Source: Lactifluus volemus | Lineage: Eukaryota > Basidiomycota > Agaricomycetes > Russulales > Russulaceae | Assembly (NCBI GenBank): GCA_022376515.1 | Contig: WTXI01000133.1 | Coordinates: 1-64,000 of the forward strand | Length of the DNA: 64,000 nucleotides | Direction: 5' to 3' | Shown here: one piece after another, positions 29,233 to 39,641 of the stretch | Layout: every line of letters starts with the position of its first letter | How positions within the stretch are numbered: the first letter of the stretch is position 1 | Position numbers and translations under genes: made by a program | Notes under the pieces: model-generated | What the model saw: the letters and a program-made list of their open reading frames with translations, nothing else | Told to the model about the DNA's origin: nothing | Databases searched by the model: none

Positions 29233-31929
29233 TTACTCACGGTCAGCAGTATAGTCCCAGTCACTCATCTCCGCATTGATCCAGCCAGACGTGGAGCGAT
29301 CGACACCGTGGCCGTACCAAAGGTAAGCCTTCTTGTCGTTGGTGTAGGGGCACGACCAATGCCAGTGAGGGTGTTCTAGGGGGACTCTACAAGCGTCTCC
29401 GAACTTGCATTGCTGGTGGGGTTCATGACACGAAGGGCCTGAATGGCCGTAGTCAGCACACCACTCACACCAGTCGTGGAGGGGGCACTCGACGTAGAGG
29501 TGCCCGGGGTTTCGTCGCTTGCATCTACCACAATAGGGTGTGTGCGTGATCCTGGCTGCTGCGCTATCAGCGGCGGTTCCACTGCTACTATTGACGACCC
29601 GTTCCATGCAAGTCTTGCAGTGAAGGGCACTCTCGCCGTCATGAACTGTACTCCCTGGCCACTGGTCGTTGTCAGCGTCGTCGTCATTATCAAATGCCCA
29701 TCCGAGTTCGTCGTCCTGGATAGGGGAGACAGATGAGGCGGGCGAGTTGCAGACGTTAGAGGTCGGTGAGCTTGGTAGGGATGGTAATTGGTTGTTTGGC
29801 GGGGAGGGGGCGGCGTCGCTCCGCGGGAGTCCACCAAAATCGGGGAGGTCCTCGTTCCACGAGGGCGGTGGGAGGTTGGCGAGTGGGGTCCACGGACGGT
29901 CGGTGGGAGGTGTGAGGTATTCCCAAATCGAACGTGTCGGTTTGGGTTGTTGTATGGCCCATGCTGCGAATTCACAGGCCTGGAAGAGGGATTCTCGAAG
30001 GGTGTCGTCGAGCGGCGTGATTCGCGGGTATAAGGCGGGAGAACGGGGGTCGGGGAGCGGTTTCTCGGACGCCGTGGATAGCTCACTGGGATAAACGGTG
30101 GAGAGGCCGAACGTTGATTGGTAGAGGAGGGACGACGGGTGGACCGGGCGGATGGGACGTGGTGCGGGTAGGTCATATTTGGCTGAGACATGTTGCATAC
30201 GGCGAACTGTGAGAGAGGTAGGTAGTGGTGGTGTGGTGTTACGGTTCCAAGTGGTGGTGGGGATGAAAGTTGGTGATGTCGTTTCTTGCTGAAGTAGCAG
30301 GGTTCTTATAGCTTTTGGTTGAGCTTTGTAGAAGGCTGTGAGTAGTTCTGGAGCGTCAACATTCTCAGCTGGTTCCCATGTGTTGTGTGCGGCGGAATAG
30401 CCTTTCCACTTTAGGAGATATTGGAGTTTCGTTTTGTTCTTTGGTCCGATACGTCTGGACCCTAGAACAGCTTCTACTTCGTACTCCTCTTCTCCGTCTA
30501 CAAGTTCCGGTTGAGGCTGTTCGAAGTTCGGACCATGTTCGGGCGTTTCCGTATAGGGTGCGATCAGTGATGTGTGAAACACATCATGAATCTGCCATCG
30601 ATCTGGGAGTTTGAGGCGTACAACTACCGGTGATATGACTTTGGTGATTGTAAAAGGTCCGTAGCGTTTTGGGGCTAGTTTGCTGCTAAGGTGCGTCATT
30701 TTGAGGTTGGTTCCCTCAAGCCAGACTTTCTCTCCTATGGCATATTTTCGGTAGTGGCGTTGACCCTTCTTGTGTTCTGTGCGTTTGTGAAGGAGGGTCT
30801 GTGCGTGTTTCATTGCTGATCGGGCCTTTTCTCGGATGTTTTTGAGTTCTTCGGATCTTTTGTTGACATAGGGTAGATGGCTTGTGATCCGAGAAGTCGT
30901 GATAAGAGGGGTGTATCTGATGAGGAGTTCGTACGGAGTAAATCCGGTTGTGGCGTTTGGCCATGAGTTATGAACGAACTGGGCCATGGGCAGAAGTGTG
31001 GACCAGTCATTCATGTAATCATTGCCGTAGATGCGGAGGTATTGTTCTACTCGTTGGTTACTTCTTTCCGACTGACCATCCGTTTGAGGGTGATAGGCGG
31101 TACTGATATTTTGCGATATTTTGAGTTTCTGGCAGAGCCCCGTGGCTAGGTGTGATGTGAAGCGGGGATCTCTATCAGAGATGATTCTTCGGGGAACGCC
31201 GTAGTTCAGAAAAACATTGGAGATGTATAGATCGATAACTTCTTCCGTGGTGATCTTTTTTGTACATGGTAAGAAGATGGCAGCTTTAGTGCAATCGTGA
31301 TCAACGATCGTGAGGATGGAATCATATCCATGTGACTCGGGAAGATCCGTGATAAGGTCCATCGCCACGACTTGGAAAGGAACATTGGATGCTTCCTTTT
31401 CTCGTGGTTCGATGGGAGCGATGGGGGGTTTTGGTCGATGGGTAAGGGGTTTTGTTGACTGGCATGTGGCGCATCCCTTGACGTATTGTGTGACATACTG
31501 CTTGAGTCCAGGCCACCAGAAGTTATGGAAGACTTCTATCATGGTGTTGGCGATGCCTGGATGGCCAGCAAGCTGATGGTCATGATAACGCCAGAGTATA
31601 TCTTTCTTCAGTTGGTCATCTTCAGGGACTACTGGAGCGTCTGCTTTCCACCACTGTCCCTTGTGATCTTGTTCTAGCTGATGTTCTTCAGCCCATTGTT
31701 TCATGAGGTCGTCGTTTTCTCTTTGCGCTAGCCAGACACGTTCTTCAATGGAGTGGAGTTCCATTGCTTGAACAAAGAGTTTGTCAGGTAATACCACAAC
31801 GTCTTCGTTGTCATCATCGCCTTTGGGAATGGCGGGATGTCGTGATAAAGCATCAGCACGATTTGTGGCGCCAGGTTTGTGGATGAGTTCGAAATTAAAC
31901 TCTGCTAACTTGCTCAGGTAGCGTGCCAC
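29233..31929 (-). CDS. Gypsy integrase with chromodomain and long Cys-rich C-terminal extension
   Basis: Starts inside the end of RNase H ('IHKPGATNRADALSRHP'). The HHCC integrase finger follows ('HDHQLAGHPGIANTMIEVFH' with 'CATCQ'). The DDE core shows D in 'VVAMDLITDLP', D in 'IISDRDPRF' and E in 'GQSERSNQRVEQ'. After 'PDRWQIHDVFHTSLIAPY' comes a chromodomain, 'KLQYLLKWKGYSAAHNTWEP', which targets chromatin in chromoviruses. About 320 residues then continue past the chromodomain: Pro/Ser-rich, acidic, and finally a Cys/His cluster ('CKTCMERVV', 'YCGRCKRRNPGHLYVECP', 'CEWCADYGHSGPSC') to the stop at 29233. The upstream frame is separated by a one-base loss in RNase H near 32055. Confidence 0.88.
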   Translation of the reverse strand: MARYLSKLAEFNFELIHKPGATNRADALSRHPAIPKGDDDNEDVVVLPDKLFVQAMELHSIEERVWLAQRENDDLMKQWAEEHQLEQDHKGQWWKADAPVVPEDDQLKKDILWRYHDHQLAGHPGIANTMIEVFHNFWWPGLKQYVTQYVKGCATCQSTKPLTHRPKPPIAPIEPREKEASNVPFQVVAMDLITDLPESHGYDSILTIVDHDCTKAAIFLPCTKKITTEEVIDLYISNVFLNYGVPRRIISDRDPRFTSHLATGLCQKLKISQNISTAYHPQTDGQSERSNQRVEQYLRIYGNDYMNDWSTLLPMAQFVHNSWPNATTGFTPYELLIRYTPLITTSRITSHLPYVNKRSEELKNIREKARSAMKHAQTLLHKRTEHKKGQRHYRKYAIGEKVWLEGTNLKMTHLSSKLAPKRYGPFTITKVISPVVVRLKLPDRWQIHDVFHTSLIAPYTETPEHGPNFEQPQPELVDGEEEYEVEAVLGSRRIGPKNKTKLQYLLKWKGYSAAHNTWEPAENVDAPELLTAFYKAQPKAIRTLLLQQETTSPTFIPTTTWNRNTTPPLPTSLTVRRMQHVSAKYDLPAPRPIRPVHPSSLLYQSTFGLSTVYPSELSTASEKPLPDPRSPALYPRITPLDDTLRESLFQACEFAAWAIQQPKPTRSIWEYLTPPTDRPWTPLANLPPPSWNEDLPDFGGLPRSDAAPSPPNNQLPSLPSSPTSNVCNSPASSVSPIQDDELGWAFDNDDDADNDQWPGSTVHDGESALHCKTCMERVVNSSSGTAADSAAARITHTPYCGRCKRRNPGHLYVECPLHDWCEWCADYGHSGPSCHEPHQQCKFGDACRVPLEHPHWHWSCPYTNDKKAYLWYGHGVDRSTSGWINAEMSDWDYTADRE

Positions 31930-32184
31930 TCTTCGTGCGATGTTTCGTGGTGACCGATAAAATCGAAGATTGTTGTGGTCGGTGTATACTTTAATTGGGA
32001 AAGGTGAGGATAATAATACGTGTTCCCAACGAAGGAGTCCCCTGACGACTGCTAAAGTTCGCGATCATAGACTGGGTAGTTTCTTTCGCAGCGTTGAAGG
32101 TGTGCGAGTCGTAACCAACTGCTCTAGGTTTGTTATCTTTGTCTCTTTGAAGTAGAACCGCTCCAGTGGCATATTGGGAGGCGT

Positions 32185-33464
32185 CTACTTCAAGTTCAAA
32201 GGGTTTCGAGTAGTCGGGTCGGTATAGGACTGGGTCTTCTGTACGCGTTGAAGTAAAATTTTTAGGGCATTACTGCACTCATTGGTCCAGTCGAACTTCA
32301 CCCCCTTCTTTAGAAGTGCAGTAATGGGGCGCGCAATGTCGGCAAAGCCACGGATGAAGGGTCGTTGAAAGCCAAGGACGCCAAGGGTGCTTCTGACGTC
32401 CTCTACTTTTGTAAGGACGGTGGGCCAATTGGCTAGGCCGTTTCTTTTTGTTGGATCGATTGTTATCTTCCCATCACGTACTTCAATACCGAGGTATTTG
32501 ACTTGTTCTTTCTCAAAGTGACATTTTGACGCTTTGAAGAACAAGGAGAGTTCGCGAGCGCGTGTGAGAACTGCGTGGGTGATCTCTCGAAGTTCTTCTA
32601 GATTGTCGGAACAAATGAGGACGTCATCCATATAGATTAAAATGCGTCCTGGGTATTTGTTGACAAGATCGGCAAAGGCGGCATCCATGAATCTTTGGAA
32701 GACCGCTGGTGAGTTTCGTAGTCCAAAGAACATCACTTTAGGCTTAAAAAGACCATAGGGAGTTTTAAAAGCGGCTTTCCATTGGTCTTCGTCTTTGATG
32801 CGGATATTGTGATACCCCCATCGAATGTCAAGGGTAGTAAAATATCGCATGCCATGGAGTTGTTCTAGAAGATTTTCGATGCGGGGGAGAGGGTATACGT
32901 CGGGAATAGTGTGTTCGTTAACGCGTCGATAATCTTGAACTGGTCTAGAACTTCCATCTGCTTTAGGGATAAGGAACCATGGTGACGACCAAGGGGAGTC
33001 CGTTTGTTCGATATAGCCTTTCTCCTGATGTTCTTTGAGGAATTTCTTTGTAATTTCCTTCCCTTCTTCAGTTAGCGGATAAACTTTGCAGTTAATGATG
33101 TCAGGTGCGTCTGGTTTCAACTTTATTTCCATGTCGAATTTTCCTCGGCTAGGAGGGAAGCGTTTCGCTGCTTCTTCGTCAAAGATAAAGGCATGACGCT
33201 GGTATTCAAGGGGTATTCCTTGAACAGCAGCACTAGAAGCCGTGCGTCGTTCGGTGTCCGCAATGCCCACTCTTGGGATTTTCCAGCAGGTTCTAAAGCT
33301 CGTGCGAGTAAAACTCGAGCTTTTTCTTTGAGAGCAACTGCTGCGTGGTAATATTGGGACTCGAGGCAAATCTTCGGATTTTCATCGTCTAGGGTTCGGT
33401 CTTTCCAGTTGAGTCGTGGATTGAACGTTTCTAGCCATGGGTATCCAAGGATGATGCGATCCAT
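32185..33464 (-). CDS. Gypsy reverse transcriptase (with protease-RT linker), frameshifted
   Basis: RT copies the element's RNA into DNA. Visible blocks are 'YIEQTDSPWSSPWFLIPKAD', 'YRRVNEHTIPDVYPLPRIEN', 'LDIRWGYHNIRI', 'PYGLFKPKVMFFGLRNSPAV' and the catalytic 'ILIYMDDVLI'. The linker frame upstream (33464-33123) has 'DRIILGYPWLETFNPRLNWK', the usual end of Gypsy protease, in a different frame from RT, so a shift lies near 33230. After RT the frame ends in 32185-32230; RNase H ('FELEVDASQYATGAVLLQRD') continues one frame over. Confidence 0.88.
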
Positions 33465-33599
33465 GCCTAGGTCCGTATGAAGAAGTTTTGTAATTCCTCT
33501 ATTTTCCCATACGGATACGTAATGTAGAAAACTTCGTGACTCGTCCTAATTTGTTTTCCGTGCCATCAACGTTAAAGATCTGGATTGGTTTGTCTAGAT

Positions 33600-35587
33600 C
33601 TTTTGTTCCAAGTTGCCATCTCTCTGCTGTTCGATGATCGATGAAATTACTGGTAGCGCCACTGTCAACAAGCGCTTTGTCTTCTTTGTTCCGCCGTTAT
33701 AGCTTGAATAAATAATAGGGACTTCCATTGATGAAATGGCGTTTAAATACAAGCTATTCGGTACTAAGGCTCGGATCCAGGCGGCGAGATCAGAGCCCTT
33801 TAAAAAGACGGATCTTGGGAAAGGAATTCGGCAAGTTTGCCACGTTCTTCATCGGTCATAGCTTTGAGAGCTTTAGCAACTTCTGCATTTGAAAGTTCTT
33901 TAACAGAAGTGGGAGTAGGGGTCGTTGTTACTTCGGACGTTTCAGTAACACGAGCGCGTGTAGTGCCGGTGGCGTTGGCGTTTCGTTTCTTCTTAACGGG
34001 CATTCTCGAGAGAGATGACCCTGTTCTTTGCAATAGAAGCAACGTCCTTCGCGTATGAGGCGTTCGCGATCAGGATCAGGGGTACGATTGGGTAGTAGTG
34101 ACGTCTACATCCATAGCGTCGGCATCGCGTTGTGGACGTGGGGCTGGGCGTGGTGGCTGTTGGGGACGGCGTTGCTGTTGTTGTCCTCGCGCATTGCCGA
34201 GTAATTGAGTAATGCGTCCTAGTGATCCGCCACCGTGCATTTCTTTAAACAATTTTGTTCCGTCCATGCGGCTGAGTGTTTCGTGCCGCTTCCTGCCATT
34301 CTGCAAGGGTTTCTGGTTTCGGCCATTCACGGTTCATGATAGTCATGTGAAGGGCTTCTTTGAGACCGGCGCGATACTGAATGATAGTCCTTGAGCGTCG
34401 GCTTCAAAGCCTGCTTCTTCAAGAAGGTCATTGAACGAAGTAGTGTAATCGTCTAGTTCGTCTCCGACCATCCGAAGTTTCGCAAACTTTGTGAGGGCAT
34501 CTTCTTTTGCGGCGGCATCTCGGAAATCTCAAGGAACCTTTGTTTGAAACCAACCAAAGGTCTAGGTCTTGGGGTCTCCTCCACGGTCTAGGTATCCTCC
34601 TAGGAGTTAAGACGTGCTTGGGCCCAGCCTTCGCAACGTGGTCCAGACATAAATGTGGTGAACATGAGGATCCGGTTTGCAGGGTTCGACATTCCGGGGT
34701 TTCCTTGGTTTAATCTTCGGTAGTTTTCGAAGATTTCCATGAATCGTTTCGATCGCGATCTATTTCCATCAAAGGGTTTTGGGGGAATCCCCATTAACCC
34801 TCCTCCAGCAGCGGGGATTTGAGCAAAGCCTTGGCCTTGTTGAAGGGGAGCTGCTGCTGCTCCCCTCCTCCACCGCCGCCACCTCCTCCTCCTCCACCAC
34901 CTCCTCCAGGACTACCAGGGCTCCTCCACCTCCTCCACTGCCTCCAGGAGTACCGCCTCCTCCTCCGCCGCCGCTAAAGATTGCTCCACTACCACTTGCC
35001 GTGGTGGACGCTTTCTTGCTTTTCCTTTAGGTTGGGAAAAGAGGGCTGAAGCGGTGGGTGTCACTGTGGCGGTTGCTGAGGCAATTTGAAAGGAGGGAGT
35101 AGGCATAACCCGCAACTCCTTGTGCAGCTGCATGAAGGCTCGTGCTGCTAGGGATTGGATAGGTGAGGTGCTTGTGGAAGCAGGGGCTTTAGATTTGAAT
35201 ATAGTGTTCAGGGCGAGGAGTTCTTGAGGGGTGAGCGGGCGTTGGGGTCAGGTTGTGGTTCAGGTGTCGGTTGCTTAGCAAATATTTTTCTCATTTGCTC
35301 AAGCTGTTCGTCAGTAGGACTCTCAGGTAAGAGGTCCACAGCTACGTTGTAGTTCGGTTCTTCGCCACTTCCAGAGTCAGATGGGGTCGAGGTTGTTTCA
35401 CTTGTTCAATTGCTTGTTCAAGTGTGATCATAGGGGTATGGGAGTGGGCGCGGAGTCTAGTCCCAGCGGCCTGTGCCAGGGCTTCGTCATCTTCGTCATC
35501 ACCTTGTGTAGGGCGATTTTGTTCAGGAGATTCTTCGGCTAACGCGGTGAATCTACCATATGGACTGCCTCTAGAGCTGTCTGACAT
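33600..35587 (-). pseudogene. Gypsy gag and protease region, split by frameshifts
   Basis: The minus frame starts at ATG 35587 ('MSDSSRGSPYGRFTALAEES'). Gag-like 'PPKPFDGNRSRSKRFMEIFE' (34790) follows, then a CCHC zinc knuckle 'CFYCKEQGHLSREC' (about 34045-34003). The protease triad 'ALVDSGATSNFIDH' is at about 33670-33625. These parts lie in several frames. 34850-34990 codes a long Gly-rich run (GGA/GGT repeats) that probably expanded by slippage. I infer several single-base losses. Confidence 0.75.
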
Positions 35588-35633
35588 GGTTCGTTCGTTC
35601 GTTCACAAATGTGAGAGTAGAAGTCTCAGTTTG

Positions 35634-36237
35634 TGTTAAGGTTCCAAGTGGGACCTTTGTACGAAGTGTACGATCGTTCGTGAAGTCAAGAGCAAGTCTT
35701 GCAAGACGTGCAAGACAAGATCAAAGGTTCGATAAAAGATGAGACTTAGTAGACGACTAAGTCAAGAGCGTTTCAGAGGTCAAGGGCTTTGGGCTTAGGG
35801 ATAAGACCAAAGTGTCAAGAAGTCGAAGAGCGTGATGTCAAGAGGGTTCTCTCAGGTCTGATGCTTCTAGGCAAGCAAGGTTCTAATAGATAGAAGACTT
35901 GGATTGCGAAACAAAACTGAGACTTAAGGTCTCTAGAGCAGAAAGTACAGGGTTTATATATGAGAAGACGAGGCTATGTGTACAGCCATATGGGCTGTGA
36001 CCTTCGTACAGCTTTCAGGGTTTGAAACATGTTCCAGGAATCAGCAAGTCATCCTGTGCATGTGGCTGTTACTTGCGGCTGTACGGTGCTGTGCAAGGCT
36101 GTTCGTAAGAAAATAAGTAAGCGATCTGAAACAAAGCGATCGGCAGTCCATTCGCATAAGCAAGGGAGTCAGCAGAAATGAATCAGCAGTCCGAAAATGT
36201 ACAGTATGAGTCAGCAAACACGTGTTAGTTCATAACA
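35634..36237 (-). repeat. 5' LTR of the Gypsy element (604 bp)
   Basis: Same ends as the left LTR. The gag start at 35587 lies just inside it on the minus strand. Confidence 0.88.
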
Positions 36238-36350
36238 CTGCTTAAGTTGCTTAATTGTGCTTAAACAAAATTTTCATCAAGCAAAATTAAGCAAAAAAGG
36301 TAAAATTAAGACCATTAAGACCACTAAGCACCATTAAGCAACATGGACAA
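36238..36350. repeat. TTAAG/ATTAAG-rich short repeat
   Basis: About ten CTTAA/ATTAAG words in 110 bases directly beside the LTR edge. It separates the LTR from the first DUF6533 gene fragment. Confidence 0.5.
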
Positions 36351-36375
36351 TTGCTGATGCTATGCAGGAAAATTA

Positions 36376-36850
36376 CCGAGTTCAGCTTTGGAGTTGACGA
36401 ATGGGGAGCTTACCTGCGGCAGAGAGATTGAAAATGGAGCTGAGGTACCTAGAATACGTAATTGAAGGAATGAAGAAGGCTGGAGTGAGTCAGAAGCACA
36501 GAGTCACTAACGCATATTCCGCAGCAGGAGGGTTGAGGTCGATGCCCGCCGAGGGCATAGCGGCCACAACTAGTGAGTACTTTCCTTGGAGAAAGAAGAC
36601 CGAAAGCCGCGAGTAGAGATTATATGTAACAGAGACTGGATATGCACAGCCCCCAGGGAAGCAGTAACCATGGATCCGTTAGACAGAAATAGAGAAAAAC
36701 ATAGGTCATTGGAGGTATGGCGGTAGAAAGGAAACAGTAGCCATTTGTTGTCTTGGAGAACATGAGGCTTGGGAGTACTAGTAGAAGTAATTGGATATAT
36801 CGGTAAGTCAGACGGCAGTAGACCAGATGTAAGCATGGTATTTCTTGCCA
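36376..36850 (-). pseudogene. DUF6533 membrane-protein gene fragment, copy A (5' exons only)
   Basis: ATG at 36558 (minus) begins 'MPSAGIDLNPPAAEY', parallel to copy C's 'MSQADIDLGPHAGEF'. A second exon equivalent ('YLSSIFNLSAA') precedes a donor near 36410. The core exon with the DUF6533 motif is absent, because sequence beyond about 36370 is the TTAAG repeat and the Gypsy LTR. The upstream noncoding part (36620-36850) matches those of copies B and C. Confidence 0.55.
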
Positions 36851-37499
36851 GACATCTGAATCGCAGAAATGTAGAATGGCAACAACATGTAAATGTGTCG
36901 TTCTGAGTATGGGTCGTGCGAGGCAAGAGTCAAGACACGACTTGGTGGCCAGCTGGCAGGTTCAAGGGGGTTCGGTTGTCGCAATCCGGCCCAGGGCTCG
37001 GCAAGCCAGGAATCGCCGCGCACCCTGTAGTTCAAGTTGCCAGTGGCGCTCTACGCTCATTGGCAGCGTTCAGAACTTGTCATGTCCAAGTTGGGGGGCA
37101 GCATTTGCAACAACGACTGCACCTGTTTGATTCCGATTACAAGCCATGTACGAGACCGCGTGAATTTCTGGTTATAATTGTACCGGCTAATGACTTCTCA
37201 ATGGACCATCGGGCCTACTACTTGTATACGCCTATCCATAATACATCAAGATCGTTAAGATAGCCGGAAGAATTAAGCCTGTTGTACTGGCCCGCTGGCG
37301 GTCGGCATGCAGACCAAGGACAGCTCAGGCATAACACAGCCGAAAGGAGTAGAGTGTTATTTGATTTTGAATGTATCACGTCTAGTGTGAAAGGATCTGG
37401 GTTGAGATATGCATTGAGGAGGCGCGGCCGATATGCCCTAGAACCAATTTCCATAGACTTTTGCCACTCCAGAATAAATGACGTTCTGTATCCATCACG

Positions 37500-38198
37500 C
37501 ATCATAGCTTATTTTATACCTATTGGTCATTGTCATTGAGATCCTACGGCCTTTCTCCTGTACATTTTGTTGTGCGCCTTCCTCACTGCCATGTGCATCA
37601 GATCCACCACATCCACGAAAACTATCTGCTTGTCTTGTACCTGTTTGCATTTGCACGACCAAAGTTAATGAGACGTGCCCGTCCCCGATATTGACTTGTC
37701 TACTCTGACAGCATCGGAGTTCCGATGGAGCCTGTAGGACCATCACAAAGCCCTCGTGGTATACATGGGACCCTGACAGCTACGGCATGTCGCGTATTTC
37801 AATCTCAAATCAGGATGATGGACGCACTGAGACTTCCTCGTGAAAGAAGTATGTTATGACCATTGGAAGGTGTCCAAGTAAAGGTAGGTAGCGATTTAAA
37901 AGACAGGCCAATGTAAACCACCCTTTCTTGTTGTGCGGAGGCCATAGGAATTGGATTTCCCGGGATAACGTGAGGGAATAGTCGTAATACAACATGACTT
38001 AAAAACCAGCGATACCCAGTTCAGCTTTTAGGTGGATGAATTGAAAGCACCCTTGCGGCTGAGAGTTTGAAAATTGAGTTGAGGAATCTAAAATGAGTGA
38101 TTGAATCAACAAGATTGCTGGAGAGATTCGGAGCTCAGAGCCGCTTACGTACATTTCGCAGCGAATGGACGGAGCTTGACGTCCACTGGCGAAGGCAT
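37500..38198 (-). pseudogene. DUF6533 membrane-protein gene fragment, copy B
   Basis: ATG at 38198 ('MPSPVDVKLRPFAAK'). The core exon reads 'LYYDYSLTLSREIQFLWPPH' and 'LNRYLPLLGHLPMVITYF' (37995-37830), the usual DUF6533 N-terminal helices. The middle helices are missing. The 3' end resembles copy C's end ('GDGHVSLTLVVQMQTG' near 37650 versus the 39640 region). A gene with an internal deletion. Confidence 0.55.
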
Positions 38199-38489
38199 AG
38201 CAAGCACAGCTGGCGATTTGGAGGACCTCACTTCAAGTTGAAAAAGGAGAGTAGAAATTATGTGACATACAGGATTTGTGCCCAGCCTGTGGGGAAGCAG
38301 TAACCATGGACCGGCTAGGTGTAAGTCGAGCGTAAAACATGTTAGAAAGGATAGGCGCTTGACACTTGTTGTCTTGGGGACCTCAGGTTTGAACGCATCG
38401 TTTCTAGGAGCAATAAAACATGTTGGGAAGCACCCAGAATTGCCACGGACAGCAGTAGACTAGATGCAAAACGGTATTACTTGCATTTG

Positions 38490-39640
38490 TCGCGCGGCGG
38501 AAACCCAAAACGGGCTAAGAGTAGTGAATCGCTCGTCAGTGCCGGGATAGTCTGCGGTACAAGTCAAGGAGATACGGTTCACAGGGACTTGTTCACCCGC
38601 GCTCAGCGGAACTCAACATCCGAGTCGGATGTTCCTTTGTATGTATATGACCTGTTCAAGTTGGCCCATCCGGTCATTGCCAAGGGTTGTAGCGTGGGAA
38701 ATGTCCTATTTATAGGTCTCTCGCCCGCCGGAACAACGAACAAGACAACCATTGATAAATTGACTGTTACACTCCCGCCCATGTCATGTCTACTCTACCC
38801 AAGACATTTACCCCGATACGGCCCAGTTCAAGTGTCCTGGTTCCCGTGGCCATTGAATAGTTTCTGCACCAGCCTCACCCAATGCTAGTGTCCGATGTGC
38901 GAAGACTGTTCGCCTCAGGGTCAAAAAAGTCCATCGAGATGTTCCTCGACACCTTCACTGCACACACCACGCCAGATTTAGACTCAAACATCCACCTTAC
39001 CTCGAGTCCATCTCCCTCCTGCCCGCGCTCAGCCTCTCTCCTCTACCCTGCCACATCACCGCAATATCGCAACCACTTTCGAGACGCACGCACGATGCAC
39101 CAGCACCGGACCCGCCACCGCCACTGGGAGGATGTTTTTTTCGTGGTGCCGTACGTCCCACCGTCTCTGAAATTGGGCTAATGGTGTTCGTGATAAACCA
39201 CAACCATGGGTTCTAGATTTTTTTTTGGCCCCACGAGGAGTGGGCTGGCCCTGATGTCTTGAGAGCGAACCTGCTGAGCAAATGCGTCAAATTATTCTGT
39301 CCGCTCACAATACCGTCCACGCAACTCCGGTACCCCCAATCGGTGGCTGCGCTGCGCTCTATGCGAAGTTGATGGAGGGTCTAGACTATAGGTGCGTTCA
39401 TCCTCTTATTCAGTTTAACGTTCTGAGAGGGAAGATGTCTGTCAGGATGTATGCTATATGCTGTTCGGTGGTGCATCGTACGCTTTTTTATTATTAATAA
39501 TGACAAGTTTTTTTTACATTGTTTTGCTTTTCCGATTCCTTGGACTCTTCGTTGGAACATCATGATTCCGTCGTCAATGTGAACCAGTGCAATCACACTC
39601 ACGAGCTACACGTCTGTCTCGTACATTTGCACGACAAAAA
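38490..39640. other. No recognisable intact gene
   Basis: Between DUF6533 copies B and C. A plus-strand frame at 38481-38888 has no family resemblance. No RNA gene is seen. Confidence 0.4.
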
Positions 39641-39641
39641 G

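Larger units (their letters stand above)
28592..36237 (-). mobile_element. Ty3/Gypsy chromovirus-type LTR retrotransposon, 7.6 kb, frameshifted
   Basis: Two direct LTRs (28592-29198 and 35634-36237) bound a minus-strand gag-PR-RT-RH-IN-chromodomain order. Both LTRs start TGTTAAGG and end CATAACA and differ by scattered substitutions and small indels, so the insertion is not very recent. A purine-rich stretch (GACGGGGGATGG on the minus strand) precedes the 3' LTR as polypurine tract. No 5-bp target duplication is visible (GAAAG versus CTGCT), which points to later rearrangement at an edge. Several frame changes in gag, before RT and in RNase H imply this copy is inactive as read. Confidence 0.92.

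Noticed and set aside
38481..38888. 135-aa plus-strand ORF between DUF6533 copies
   Set aside because: No family resemblance, and it overlaps sequence homologous to the upstream region of the DUF6533 copies.
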